A program made the translations under genes and the position numbers. Positions 14,640 to 23,022 of a DNA stretch of 64,000 nt are shown one piece after another. Each line of letters opens with the position of its first letter. Positions within the stretch are counted from its first letter, which is position 1. The stretch is from contig NZ_AP023355.1 of NCBI RefSeq assembly GCF_016865425.1, positions 2,044,198-2,108,197 of the forward strand, written 5' to 3'. This DNA comes from Actinocatenispora thailandica. Its GTDB lineage: Bacteria; Actinomycetota; Actinomycetes; Mycobacteriales; Micromonosporaceae. The notes below the pieces were generated by a model that saw only the letters and a list, made by a program, of their open reading frames with translations, was not told the DNA's origin and made no database searches.

Positions 14640-15634
14640 GCGTCGCCGACAGCCGGGTGGGTACCGCACCGGCCCTGACCGGGCCGCAGATCGCCGAGCG
14701 GCTCGACGCCGTGCTGGCAGAACTGAGCCGGGCCGTGATCGGCAAGTCCGACGTGCTGCGGCTGGTCCTCACCGGCGTGCTGGCCGGCGGCCACCTGCTG
14801 CTGGAGGACCTGCCGGGGCTGGGCAAGACGCTGATCGCCCGGTCGCTCGCCACCGTCACCGGCCTGGACTTCACCCGGATCCAGTTCACTCCTGACCTGC
14901 TGCCGGCCGACCTGCTCGGCGCCACCGTGTACGACCAGCGCACCGGTGACCTGACGTTCCGGCCCGGCCCGGTGTTCACCCAGGTGCTGCTCGCCGACGA
15001 GATCAACCGCACGCCACCGAAGACGCAGGCCGCGCTGCTGGAGGCGATGGCGGAGAACCAGGTCAGTGTGGACGGCACGGCCCGCCCACTGCCGGACCCG
15101 TTCCTGGTGCTCGCGACCGACAACCCGATCGAGTACGAGGGCACCTACCCGCTGCCGGAGGCGCAGCTCGACCGGTTCCTGCTGCGGGTCCGGATCGGCT
15201 ACCTGGCGCCGCCGCAGGAGGCGGACCTGCTCGTCGCCCGGCTGGCCCGGGACACCCCCGAGGTGACGCTCGACCCGGTGCTGGACGCCGCCACGCTGCG
15301 CGGAATGCGCGCCGCGGTGGAACGTGTCGAGGTGTCGCGCGACCTGGTCGACTACATCGTCGCGCTGGTCGACGCCACCCGGGCCCACCCGTCGGTACAG
15401 GTCGGTGCCAGTCCCCGGGGCTGCCTCGCGCTGCTCGCCGCGTCCCGGGCCGCGGCGCTGCTCGCCGGCCGCGACTACGTGCTGCCCGACGACATCAAGG
15501 CGCTGGCGGTACCGGCCCTGGCGCACCGGATCGGGCTGCGGCCGGAGATGTGGGCGCGCCGGATCGGCGGCGCGGAGGTCCTGGCCGAGATCGTCGGCCG
15601 GGTCCCGGTCCCGCGGCTGGACCGGGCCGGATGA
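14636..15634 (+). CDS. MoxR-family AAA+ ATPase
   Basis: 332 residues. The GTG start has GGGAG five bases upstream and overlaps the preceding stop. Walker A is LEDLPGLGKT, Walker B VLLADEINR followed by TPPKTQAALLEAMAE, sensor 1 ATDNPIEYEGTYPLPEAQLD, and the C-terminal lid has SPRGCLALLAASRAAALLAGR. MoxR ATPases act as chaperones that remodel or activate partner proteins, usually with a DUF58 or VWA protein. Here the DUF58 gene overlaps directly downstream. Cytoplasmic, presumably acting at the membrane with the DUF4129 and small membrane proteins. Confidence 0.95.
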   Translation: MSVADSRVGTAPALTGPQIAERLDAVLAELSRAVIGKSDVLRLVLTGVLAGGHLLLEDLPGLGKTLIARSLATVTGLDFTRIQFTPDLLPADLLGATVYDQRTGDLTFRPGPVFTQVLLADEINRTPPKTQAALLEAMAENQVSVDGTARPLPDPFLVLATDNPIEYEGTYPLPEAQLDRFLLRVRIGYLAPPQEADLLVARLARDTPEVTLDPVLDAATLRGMRAAVERVEVSRDLVDYIVALVDATRAHPSVQVGASPRGCLALLAASRAAALLAGRDYVLPDDIKALAVPALAHRIGLRPEMWARRIGGAEVLAEIVGRVPVPRLDRAG

Positions 15635-17073
15635 GCGGCCCACCCGAACCGGCATCCGGGACGCCGGAAGCGATCGCGCTGGCCACCCCGAGCGCGGGCG
15701 ACCCCGCAACCGCCGTACCCACCGGGGCTGCCGGGCCGCGAGGCGCCGGAGTGCCGTCCACCGGGTCGACGGTGGCCGGCAGCGGCGCATCGTCGGTGCC
15801 CCTGTCGGTACGGTACGGCCGCACGCTCGCCGCGGCCCGGCTCGGCGTGCTGGCGGTCGCGGCGGTGGTGGTCGCGCTGATCGTCGGGCATCCGGCGGCG
15901 CTCGCGCTGGCGGCCCCGCCGCTGCTGCTGCTCGCGATGCGGTCCCGGCGGGACCGGCCGGACACGCTGACCGCGACGGTGTCGCTGGATCCGCCGCGCT
16001 GCGTCGAGGGCGACACGGTCACCCTGGCGTTGCGGCTCACGGTACCGGCGCCGGTCGAGCAGCTGTCGGTGACGCTCGACGACGACCTCCCGGTGGACGG
16101 CACGAACCAGGGCGTCGCGGTGCGCACGGCGACCACCGTGTTCACCTTCACCCTGGTACCGCAGTGCTGGGCACGGCTCGATCTGAAGCACGCGCTGGTC
16201 ACGGTGCTCGCCCCGGGTGGTCTCGACCGGGCCCGGCTGCGGGTACCGCTGGGTGAGCTGACGGTCTATCCGCAGACCGTGCCGCCGGCTGCTCCGCCGC
16301 ATCCGGCCCGGCTGCCGCAGCTGGTCGGCGAGCACGTGGTGGCCGGCACCGGCACCGGCGTCGAGTTCGCCGGCATCCGGCCGTACCAGGCGGGCGACCC
16401 GGTCCGGCTGGTGCACTGGGCGTCGAGCGCCCGGTACGGGCGGCCGCACGTGGTGCTGCGGCACGCCGAACGGCTGACCGACGTGGTGCTCATGATCGAC
16501 GGGTACTCGGATGTCGGGCCGGCGGGCGGCAGCAGCCTGGACGTGTCGGTGCGTACCGCGGCGAGCCTGGCCGCCTCGTGGCTCGCCGCCGGCGACCGGG
16601 TCGGTGTGGTGACGCTGTCCGGCCTGTTGCGCTGGCTGCCGGTCGGCCTGGGCCGGCGCACCCTGTACCCGATCGTCGACTCGGTGCTGTCGGTACGCCG
16701 GGACCGGTCGGTACCGATCGCCGGCCCGCCGCGGATCCCGCTGCCCGCGCTGCCACCGGGCGCCCTGGTGGTACTGCTGACTCCGCTGCTGTCCGATCGC
16801 GTCGTCGAGGTGGTCCGGCGGCTGGGGGAGCGCGGAATGGCCATGCTGGTACTGGACACACTGCCGGCGGAGCCGGCGGCCGGGGCACCGCCGGCGGGGA
16901 TCGACGGGTTCCCGGGTGGGGCGGCGTTGAAACTGTGGCATTCGGAACGGGCGATCATGGCCCGCGAGATCGCCGAGCTGGGCGGGATGACGTTGCCGGC
17001 CGCGGATCCGGCGAGCCTGTCCGCGGCGCTGGAGCTGGCTCGCCGGATGCCGCCGCGGGGGCGGTCCCGGTGA
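15631..17073 (+). CDS. DUF58-domain protein, MoxR partner
   Basis: 480 residues. The first 60 are Pro/Ala/Gly-rich and unstructured. Two hydrophobic segments follow at about 68-103, then an extracytoplasmic-type beta domain, and the DUF58 motif FAGIRPYQAGDPVRLVHWAS at about residue 247. The following VLMIDGYSD is the degenerate MIDAS-like start of a VWA fold, and a C-terminal Rossmann-like stretch completes the family layout. DUF58 proteins are adaptors of MoxR ATPases. The start ATG overlaps the MoxR stop, so the two are co-translated. Confidence 0.92.
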   Translation: MSGPPEPASGTPEAIALATPSAGDPATAVPTGAAGPRGAGVPSTGSTVAGSGASSVPLSVRYGRTLAAARLGVLAVAAVVVALIVGHPAALALAAPPLLLLAMRSRRDRPDTLTATVSLDPPRCVEGDTVTLALRLTVPAPVEQLSVTLDDDLPVDGTNQGVAVRTATTVFTFTLVPQCWARLDLKHALVTVLAPGGLDRARLRVPLGELTVYPQTVPPAAPPHPARLPQLVGEHVVAGTGTGVEFAGIRPYQAGDPVRLVHWASSARYGRPHVVLRHAERLTDVVLMIDGYSDVGPAGGSSLDVSVRTAASLAASWLAAGDRVGVVTLSGLLRWLPVGLGRRTLYPIVDSVLSVRRDRSVPIAGPPRIPLPALPPGALVVLLTPLLSDRVVEVVRRLGERGMAMLVLDTLPAEPAAGAPPAGIDGFPGGAALKLWHSERAIMAREIAELGGMTLPAADPASLSAALELARRMPPRGRSR

Positions 17074-17560
17074 GGGCGGTACGGGTCGCCCAGCTGCTCG
17101 CCGGCGCCGTGCTGCTGGTGGTACCGGCGCTGTCCGGACCGGTCAGCGGCCGGTTGCTGCTGATCACCGGCACCCTCACCCTGGTACTGGGCGCCTGGTG
17201 GCACCGCGGCGTGGCGGTGACGCTGACCGCGGTGCAGGGGTACTGCTGGGCGGGCTCGCGGTGGCCGGCGCGTCGTCGCCGCTGGCCGGCGCGGCGCTCG
17301 GCTGCTGCGCGAGCTTCGCCCTGACCGGCTACCTGCTGTCCGCCGAGGCGGCGGACGACCACTGGCCGGGGCCGCGGGCCTGGCTGCGTCGCCGCGGCCG
17401 GGCGGTGCTCGCGGTCCTCGCGACCGTGCTGGTCCTCGTTGCGCTGGAAGCGTTGCCGGTGCCGGGTTCGCTGCTGCTGTTCGCGATCGGTGCCGTCGCC
17501 CTGGCCGCCGCCGGCTGGCTTGCCTTCGCCCCGACCCGGTCGACGGCACCGGATCGCTGA
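17070..17560 (+). pseudogene. Small membrane protein of the MoxR operon, frameshifted by one base
   Basis: The GTG at 17070 overlaps the DUF58 stop. Its frame reads two clean membrane segments (AQLLAGAVLLVVPALSG, LLLITGTLTLVLGAWW) and then degenerates after LTAVQG near the GGGG at 17237-17240. The frame one base away continues with VLLGGLAVAGASSPLAG and two more membrane helices to a stop at 17560. Adding one G restores a 163-residue, roughly five-helix protein of exact codon length. It is therefore one gene with a single missing base, either a real null mutation or, more likely given similar cases nearby, a consensus error. Family not recognised. Confidence 0.8.
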
Positions 17561-17597
17561 TCCGTCCGGCCGCCGCCGTTCAGCGGCGACGGGCGGG

Positions 17598-17658
17598 CGC
17601 CGGGCACGCCGCGCCGCCGCGAGCCGCAGGCCGCCGGGCACGCCGCGCCGCCGCGAGC
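17598..17658. repeat. 27-bp direct repeat in the convergent gap
   Basis: Two identical 27-base copies at 17598-17624 and 17632-17658, beginning CGCCGGGCACGCCGCG, with a 7-base spacer. They are followed by three runs of CGGGCCGG. They lie between the MoxR operon and the lipoprotein gene. Confidence 0.85.
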
Positions 17659-17695
17659 GGCGGGCCGGCGGGCCGGCGGGCCGGCCGGTCGGCTG

Positions 17696-18319
17696 TCAGC
17701 GCGCCAGCGGGACGTCGAAGTCGTGCGCGCTGATCGACCCGCCATCGCTGGTCGTCGCCGCGGGCCGCTTCATCCGCAGGGTCAGCCGCGGCACGTCCTC
17801 CGGGTCGACGACGAACGCGAGCCAACCGCCACCCGACTTGCCGGTGTCCAGGTCGCCGTCGTCGGCCATCGGCGGGTAGCCGGCCCGCTTCATCGCCGCG
17901 ATGAGGGCGTCGGTCGACGTCTCGGGGTTCTCCTCGCCGTTCGCCACCACCGACAGCGACGTGGCCTGCCAGCCGGCGTAGTACTTGCTGCCGGCGGTGG
18001 CCCGCACCTGGACGAGCACGATCTCCCGGTCGGCGACCGCGGACATGCTCGCCGGTACCGGGAAGTCGCGGACCACCTGCCGCACGAGCACCTTGTCGCC
18101 CATCACCGGATCGGTGATCGTCTCGTGCACCGCGACCGGCTTGCCGGCCCCGGTGCCGCCGGTGGACGGGGCGGGCGTGGCGCTGCTCGGCGCGGCCGAG
18201 GTGGGCGCGGCCGAGCGGGCGACGCCGGACGCGCCGTCGGTGCCGGCTCCCTGACAACCCGTCGCCGCGAGCGCGACGACGGCGAGCGAGGCGACGGCGG
18301 ATGCGGTGGTTCGACGCAC
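17696..18319 (-). CDS. Secreted lipoprotein of unknown function
   Basis: 207 residues from a GTG with AAGGAG six bases upstream. The signal peptide ends in a lipobox, LAATGC, so the mature protein is lipid-anchored at Cys26 on the outer face of the membrane. A 45-residue Ser/Ala/Pro/Thr-rich linker follows. The folded part (VMGDKVLVRQVVRDFPVPA, REIVLVQVRATAGSKYYAGW, GWLAFVVDPEDVPRLTLRM) looks like an all-beta extracytoplasmic domain similar to DUF4352-type immunoglobulin-like proteins; that link is tentative. It stands alone and converges on the MoxR operon. Confidence 0.78.
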   Translation of the reverse strand: MRRTTASAVASLAVVALAATGCQGAGTDGASGVARSAAPTSAAPSSATPAPSTGGTGAGKPVAVHETITDPVMGDKVLVRQVVRDFPVPASMSAVADREIVLVQVRATAGSKYYAGWQATSLSVVANGEENPETSTDALIAAMKRAGYPPMADDGDLDTGKSGGGWLAFVVDPEDVPRLTLRMKRPAATTSDGGSISAHDFDVPLAR

Positions 18320-18446
18320 GGACTTCTCCTTCGTGACGGCATGGCTGCCGGCGACGATGCAGGAGCCCGGTAACTCGGCGGTAAATCGTCGGCACGACCA
18401 TCGACCGGCGCGCCGGTACCGACGGAACGTGCTGTTCGGTGCCGGG

Positions 18447-19298
18447 TCAGTGCGCGGGGACGCGGGCGACCAGGGCGCGGATCTCGGTGTCGGACGGGTC
18501 GTCCGGCACCTCGTCACCCGGATCGGGTCGCCACTGCGGCGCCCAGACGATGCCGGGCTCGACCAGGTCGAGCCCGGCCCCGGCCAGCAGCTCGGCCAGC
18601 TGGTCGCGGTGGCGGGAGATCGGCGCCGTCCGGGTGCGCTCCTGGTACTCCTGCACGCCGACCTTGGACAGCTCGCGCTTCTCCGCGCTGTACGCCTCGT
18701 CGGTGTAGTGCGACAGCGCGAGCAGGCCACCGCCGCGGGCGGCAGCGCAGTACCGGTGCAGGATGCCGGCCGGGTCGGCGGAGTCCGGGACGAAGTGGAA
18801 GACGGCGACGAGCAGGATGCCGAGCGGCCGGGACAGGTCCAGCAGCCCGGTCCGGTCGGCGGCCCGCAGCACCGCGTCGGCGTCGCGCAGGTCGGCGTCC
18901 AGGATGGTGGCGTGGTCGTTGTCGGCGAGCAGTTGCCGGGCGTGGGTGACCGCGACCGGATCGCTGTCCACGTACACCACCCGGGCGGCCGGGTTCGCCG
19001 CCTGCGCGATCTCGTGCACGTTGCCGACCGTCGGGATACCCGAACCGAGATCGAGGAACTGGTCGATGCCGCTCGCGATCATGTACCGGACGGCGCGGCG
19101 CAGGAACGACCGGTTCGCCCAGGCGATCTTCGGGCCGACCTTCCCGGCGGCCATCACCCGGTCGGCGGTCTCCCGGTCGACCGCGAAGTTGTGCGCCCCG
19201 CCGAGCAGGTAGTCGTAGATGCGCGCCGGGTTGGGCACCGACATGTCGATCGCGCCGGGTGCTGGCGTGGTCGGTGCACCGTGCGGTTCTGCTGCCAT
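18447..19298 (-). CDS. SAM-dependent methyltransferase, DUF574 (PF04672) family
   Basis: 283 residues. The start is fixed by GGGAGGACC just before ATG, giving MAAEPHG. SVPNPARIYDYLLGGAHNFA near the N-terminus is the defining motif of the actinobacterial S-adenosyl-methyltransferase family PF04672. The SAM-binding loop is FLDLGSGIPT, the acidic strand VVYVDSDPVAV, and LLVAVFHFVPD follows. Substrates of this abundant family are mostly unknown. The gene is monocistronic and not obviously linked to its neighbours. Confidence 0.93.
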   Translation of the reverse strand: MAAEPHGAPTTPAPGAIDMSVPNPARIYDYLLGGAHNFAVDRETADRVMAAGKVGPKIAWANRSFLRRAVRYMIASGIDQFLDLGSGIPTVGNVHEIAQAANPAARVVYVDSDPVAVTHARQLLADNDHATILDADLRDADAVLRAADRTGLLDLSRPLGILLVAVFHFVPDSADPAGILHRYCAAARGGGLLALSHYTDEAYSAEKRELSKVGVQEYQERTRTAPISRHRDQLAELLAGAGLDLVEPGIVWAPQWRPDPGDEVPDDPSDTEIRALVARVPAH

Positions 19299-19473
19299 CT
19301 GGTCCTCCCGATCGGGGCTGTTGGGCAGCAACCTACGCCATCCAGATGTGCGTCCGCGTCGTCACAACGGGCACCCTCCGGTCCCCGGCCGGCGGGTACG
19401 GGAGCGCTGGTCGGGCGGTACGGGACGGCCGACGATCGGTGGCATCGCGCACCGGCCGACGTAGGCTGCGATC

Positions 19474-20355
19474 GTGCGTATCCGACCCACCCTGACCTGG
19501 ACGCCCTCCGGCGCCGCCGTGCCGGCGACCACCAGCCTGACCGAACTGAGCCGGGTGGTCGAGGCGGGCAGGGTGCTGGTGCTGACCGGTGCGGGGTTGT
19601 CCACCGAGTCCGGGATCCCGGACTATCGCGGCGAAACGGGCACCCTGCGCCGGCATACCCCGATGACCTACGAGCAGTTCGTCGGCAGTCTCGACGGTCG
19701 CCGGCGGTACTGGGCGCGCAGCCATCTCGGCTGGCGCACCATCACCCGCGCCCGGCCGAACGCGGGGCATCGGGCGCTCGTCGCGCTGCAGGCCGCCGGC
19801 CGGGTGTCCGGCATCATCACCCAGAACGTCGACGGCCTGCACCAGGCCGCGGGCGCGCGCGAGGTCACCGAGCTGCACGGCAGCCTGTCCCGGGTGATCT
19901 GCCTGGGTTGCCGGGCCAGCAGCGACCGGGCCGAACTGGAGCGCCGGCTGCGTGCCGCGAACCCGGGCTTCACCGCCACGGCCGGCGCGGTCAACCCGGA
20001 CGGTGACGTCGAGCTGGCCGAGCAGCAGGTGCGCCGGTTCCGGCTGGTCGACTGCGCGTCCTGCGGGTCCGGCGTGCTCAAACCGGATGTGGTGTTCTTC
20101 GGCGAGGGCGTGCCGCGAGACCGGGTCGAGCACTGCTACCGCCTGGTCGACGGCGCCGACGCCCTGCTGGTACTCGGTTCGTCGCTGGCGGTGATGTCCG
20201 GGCTGCGGTTCGTCCGGCACGCCGGCAAGCGCGGCATCCCGATCGCGATCGTCAATCGCGGTGCCACCCGCGGCGATCCGCTCGCGGCGATCCGGGTCGA
20301 CCGGCCGCTCGGCGCCGCGCTCACCGAACTCGCCAGCCGTCTGGGCTGCGCCTGA
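19474..20355 (+). CDS. Sir2-family NAD-dependent protein deacylase
   Basis: 293 residues from GTG 19474. The NAD-binding motif GAGLSTESGIPDYRG, the catalytic QNVDGLH with the following ELHGS, and a zinc knuckle of two cysteine pairs (CLGC and CASC) are all present. PDVVFFGEGVPRDR and LVLGSSLAV complete the sirtuin core. It removes acyl groups from lysines using NAD, in the cytoplasm. A 25-residue insertion between the cysteine pairs (AANPGFTATAGAVNPDG region) and a GTG-started basic N-terminus are typical of actinobacterial class II-like sirtuins. The gene stands alone. Confidence 0.95.
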   Translation: MRIRPTLTWTPSGAAVPATTSLTELSRVVEAGRVLVLTGAGLSTESGIPDYRGETGTLRRHTPMTYEQFVGSLDGRRRYWARSHLGWRTITRARPNAGHRALVALQAAGRVSGIITQNVDGLHQAAGAREVTELHGSLSRVICLGCRASSDRAELERRLRAANPGFTATAGAVNPDGDVELAEQQVRRFRLVDCASCGSGVLKPDVVFFGEGVPRDRVEHCYRLVDGADALLVLGSSLAVMSGLRFVRHAGKRGIPIAIVNRGATRGDPLAAIRVDRPLGAALTELASRLGCA

Positions 20356-20529
20356 GACGTGCCGCGGGCCTCCGCCGGTGGCGCCTCGTCCTCGGGGCTC
20401 GCCGGTCGCGTGCCGGGACTTTCGCCGCCGGTGCGCCGGTCGGCTACCCGGCCTCGCCGGTACCGATCGGATGATCGTTCACCCGGTGCGAGGCGATGGT
20501 TCGCACTTGCTCGTTAGCGGACATAGGCT

Positions 20530-20554
20530 ACTTAACAGCTGTTTCCTGTTGAGT
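20530..20554 (+). promoter_or_regulatory. Imperfect hairpin upstream of the repeat-peptide/GH25 operon
   Basis: ACTTAACAG at 20530-20538 pairs (one G-U) with CTGTTGAGT at 20546-20554 around a 7-base loop, 39 bases before the first start codon. The 20500-20580 stretch is distinctly less GC-rich than its surroundings, as expected of a promoter region. Which protein or RNA process uses the inverted repeat is unknown. Confidence 0.35.
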
Positions 20555-20592
20555 AAGGTCAAGTCGGCATCGAAGACGTGGGGAGCGGGACG

Positions 20593-20862
20593 ATGGTCAC
20601 CGCCGAGCAACACCAGCCGTCGACCCGGCCGGTACCGCGATCCGGGGAGTACGCACCGGCCGGCCCGGGCGACGCGGATCAGGGGCCGATACCGGCAGAG
20701 CGGCCCGGCGGCCCGCCCAGCTCCGGTAGCCCCGCCGCTTCCGGTAGCTCCGCCGGTTCCGGCACTCCCGCCGGTTCGGGCCGCCCCGCCGGTTCCGGCG
20801 CTCCCGCCGGTTCTGCTGGCTCCGCCGACGAGGGCGGGCCGCGGCGCGGGGAGTCGTCATGA
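20593..20862 (+). CDS. Gly/Ser/Pro-rich repeat peptide preceding GH25 lysozyme
   Basis: 89 residues with no recognisable fold. The start ATG has GGGAGCGGGACG upstream; an in-frame GTG at 20578 is an alternative. Residues 44-79 are six tandem six-residue units such as SGTPAG and SGAPAG, encoded by an 18-bp DNA repeat. The peptide is hydrophilic, disordered and lacks a signal sequence. Its stop overlaps the GH25 start (ATGA), so the two are made together. That it is a genuine protein rests on the ribosome site, the overlap and the frame-preserving repeat. It may be a linker or surface-coating peptide, or the front half of what was once one longer protein. Confidence 0.6.
   Translation: MVTAEQHQPSTRPVPRSGEYAPAGPGDADQGPIPAERPGGPPSSGSPAASGSSAGSGTPAGSGRPAGSGAPAGSAGSADEGGPRRGESS
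20722..20829 (+). repeat. 18-bp tandem repeat, six units
   Basis: Units start at 20722, 20740, 20758, 20776, 20794 and 20812, with a consensus close to TCCGGCGCTCCCGCCGGT. The period is a multiple of three and encodes SG-PAG-type hexapeptides, so copy-number change would be tolerated in frame. Confidence 0.85.
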
Positions 20863-21931
20863 CCCTGTACGGGATCGACTGCTCCAACCATCAGGGCAAC
20901 CTGACCGGGTTCGACGGGGTGGCCGCCTCGTTCCTGTGCCACAAGCTGACCGAGGGCACCACCTACCTCGACCCGTACGCGGCGCACAACCTGGCGTTCG
21001 CCCGGGCCGGCACCTGCCCGTACTCGGCGGCTACCACTACGTGCGGGCCGGCAACGGCTCCGGGCAGGCCGACCACTTCGTCGCGCGGGCCCGGGCGCTG
21101 TTCGGGCCCGAGCTGCGCGGGCACCTGTGGCAGCTCGACTGCGAGGACGACGCGACCTGGGCCGACGTCAAGGCATTCAAGCAGCGGTGGGACTCGCGTA
21201 CCGGTGGGGCACCGATCCTGTTCTACACCGGCGACTGGTGGCTGCGGCCGCGCGGCTGGAACGTGGCGAGCCTCGGCTTCGCCGGGCTGTGGGCGGCGCC
21301 GAACCGCGGCTACGTCGGCAAGGCCGACAACGTGCGCACCAGCGACTGGGTCGCCGGCTACGGCGGCTACGACAAGCTCACCATCCTGCAGTACGACGCG
21401 CGGCCGTCGATCGGTGACACCAACGAGTACGCCGGCTCGCTGGCCGCACTGCGGCAGCTGGTCAGCGAGGAGGACGTGATGATCGAGACCAGCCTCGGGG
21501 CGAGCGACACGAAGCTGTCGTTCGGCGACTTCACCCTGATCCGGTGGAGCAAGGAGTACGCCGACCCCGGACACGCGCACGCGAACGGCACCTACCCCGG
21601 TTACGTCGCCCCGGTATCGTCCTATGTGGACGGCGTCCTCCTGTTGCGCATCACCGGAACCAAGCCGGGCGACCACTACCAGGCCCGGCTGGTGATCCAC
21701 GACTGGGACACCACGCACCACAGGTCCAAGCGCGTCGCCGGCATCGACGTGCTCGACGACGGGGTCTGCACCACCGGCGACCAGTACGTCAACGTCCCGG
21801 TCCGCCGCTACGCCCACCACGGCCAGCACCTGTACTTCGACGTCGCGGTCTGGCCGGACGCCGGTGGCACCGACCGGGCCGCCCCGGTACTGGCCGGCGC
21901 CAGCCTCCGCGTCGCCCAACGCGCCACCTGA
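20859..21931 (+). pseudogene. GH25 lysozyme-like protein, frameshifted by one base
   Basis: The frame from ATG 20859 begins YGIDCSNHQGNLTGFDG, the GH25 (muramidase) opening with its catalytic-site aspartate. It loses meaning after AFARAG, while the neighbouring frame continues LPVLGGYHYVRAGNGSGQAD, then LWQLDCEDD with the GH25 DxE pair, ILFYTGDWW and AAPNRGYVG. One extra base between about 21004 and 21014 gives 357 residues. The last 150 residues (after LVSEEDVMIETSLG) form an unrecognised beta-rich domain. No signal peptide is seen, unlike most secreted lysozymes, so export or release by another route would be needed. It is coupled to the repeat peptide by a four-base overlap. Confidence 0.85.
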
Positions 21932-21984
21932 CCGCCCTCACTGCGCGAACATCGCGCCCGGACCGGACCAGGGCCAGCCAGAAG

Positions 21985-22229
21985 TCACGCGGCGTCCTTC
22001 ACGAGCAGCCCGGACAGTCGGCAGTAGAACGTCCGAACGGTGGCGTCACCGTCGACATCCTCGATTCGGCAGACCCTGAGGTACGCGTGGTCGTCGACCA
22101 GCCCGTCGGTGCTGGAGACGAGCAGTCCCCAGAAACTCCCTTGGCCGTGGACTCCGGCGGCGGGGAGATGAAGACCTGCGAGCCTGCCGGTGGGACCTTG
22201 ACCCTGCGGTGGACGATTCCCTGACCCAT
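21985..22229 (-). pseudogene. Small hypothetical protein, frameshifted by one base
   Basis: Reading the minus strand from ATG at 22229 gives MGQGIVHRRVKVPPAGSQVF and then, if one C is added to the run at 22162-22165, a continuous 81-residue protein. The restored part (GSFWGLLVSSTDGLVDDHAY, LRVCRIEDVDGDATVRTFYC) is plausible protein sequence with proper codon use and ends at TGA 21985. No family was recognised. It is divergent from a small GntR gene, across a region carrying a palindrome. Without the correction only fragments are open, so it would be missed by ordinary gene calling. Confidence 0.55.
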
Positions 22230-22335
22230 GCTGGACCTACTTTCGGCTGGTGCCGCGAGCGAGCCGCTCTTGCTTGCTCGCGGGAGTGTCTGCTGGCCGT
22301 GGACTCTACGCTCCGCGCCCATCCGAGTCCAGGAA

Positions 22336-22345
22336 CTCCTAGGAG
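22336..22345. promoter_or_regulatory. Palindrome CTCCTAGGAG in the divergent GntR promoter region
   Basis: A perfect 10-base palindrome lies 54 bases before the GntR start and about 110 before the divergent small gene. A typical place for autoregulation by the GntR protein; binding is inferred. Confidence 0.45.
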
Positions 22346-22399
22346 CTACTTGCCGCTGACCAACGAGCCTCGGCCCTTCTGGACACCGACCATGGCCTC

Positions 22400-22647
22400 A
22401 TGGAGATCTCCGGTGACGTCCCGCGTTACAAGTACGAGCAGGCGGCCGACGTGATCGAGGCCAGGATCGAGTCGGGCGAGTGGCCGGTCAGGTTGCCCGG
22501 CGAGATCGAGCTGTCCCGGGATCTGGGCGTCGGCCGGAACACGCTGCGGCACGCCCTGCGCCTACTGGCCGATCGTGGCGTGGTCAAGATCCTCCCGGCG
22601 TGGCGGTCTACGTGGTCAAGTCGGCCGACCGAGACTCCGATTCCTGA
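22400..22647 (+). pseudogene. Small GntR-family regulator, frameshifted by one base
   Basis: The ATG at 22400 begins a winged helix-turn-helix: YEQAADVIEARIESGEW, EIELSRDLGVGRNTLRHALR, LLADRGVVKILP. Just after, at the CCC of 22594-22596, the natural continuation GVAVYVVKSADRDSDS lies in the next frame, ending at TGA 22645-22647. One added C gives 82 residues, the length of stand-alone GntR DNA-binding proteins without an effector domain, as often found in actinomycete plasmids and integrative elements. As sequenced the frame runs on to 22678 with an altered tail; the DNA-binding part would still be intact. Confidence 0.75.
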
Positions 22648-22674
22648 CCGTGGTGTGCTGATGAGGGCCGGCGA

Positions 22675-22905
22675 ATGAGCAGAGCCGTTGGTGATGCGTT
22701 TTCGCTCGTCGTGCTGGGGTTGTTCCTCTGCGGACTCGGCGTGTGTGCGCTTGCCCGGAAGACGTGGTTCAACGAGTTCTACGACCGGGCCACGTCCCGG
22801 AAAAATGGCGACGGGCTCCTGACGTTTCAGCGGTTCTTCTTCGCCGGCGTGACCCTGCTGTGCGGGATCGCCGCCTTCGTCGGCGCGATCCTGGTCGTGA
22901 AGTAA
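22675..22905 (+). CDS. Small two-helix membrane protein
   Basis: 76 residues from ATG 22675. Hydrophobic segments at residues 8-27 (AFSLVVLGLFLCGLGVCALA) and 53-73 (FFAGVTLLCGIAAFVGAIL) flank a charged middle (KTWFNEFYDRATSRKNGDG). It is 27 bases downstream of the small GntR gene on the same strand. Family not recognised. Small membrane proteins next to a short GntR regulator recall the spread-associated genes of actinomycete conjugative elements, but no transfer, replication or integrase gene is nearby. Confidence 0.7.
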   Translation: MSRAVGDAFSLVVLGLFLCGLGVCALARKTWFNEFYDRATSRKNGDGLLTFQRFFFAGVTLLCGIAAFVGAILVVK

Positions 22906-23022
22906 CGCCGAGCGTCGACGTCGAGCCTGGTTGTCTCCCGGTGCACCGGTGCCGGTACGCGATGTTGCTGAGTGGGGAAGTGATGGATGATGGGGCCGTC
23001 TTCCCGTCCTTCGATCGACCTG

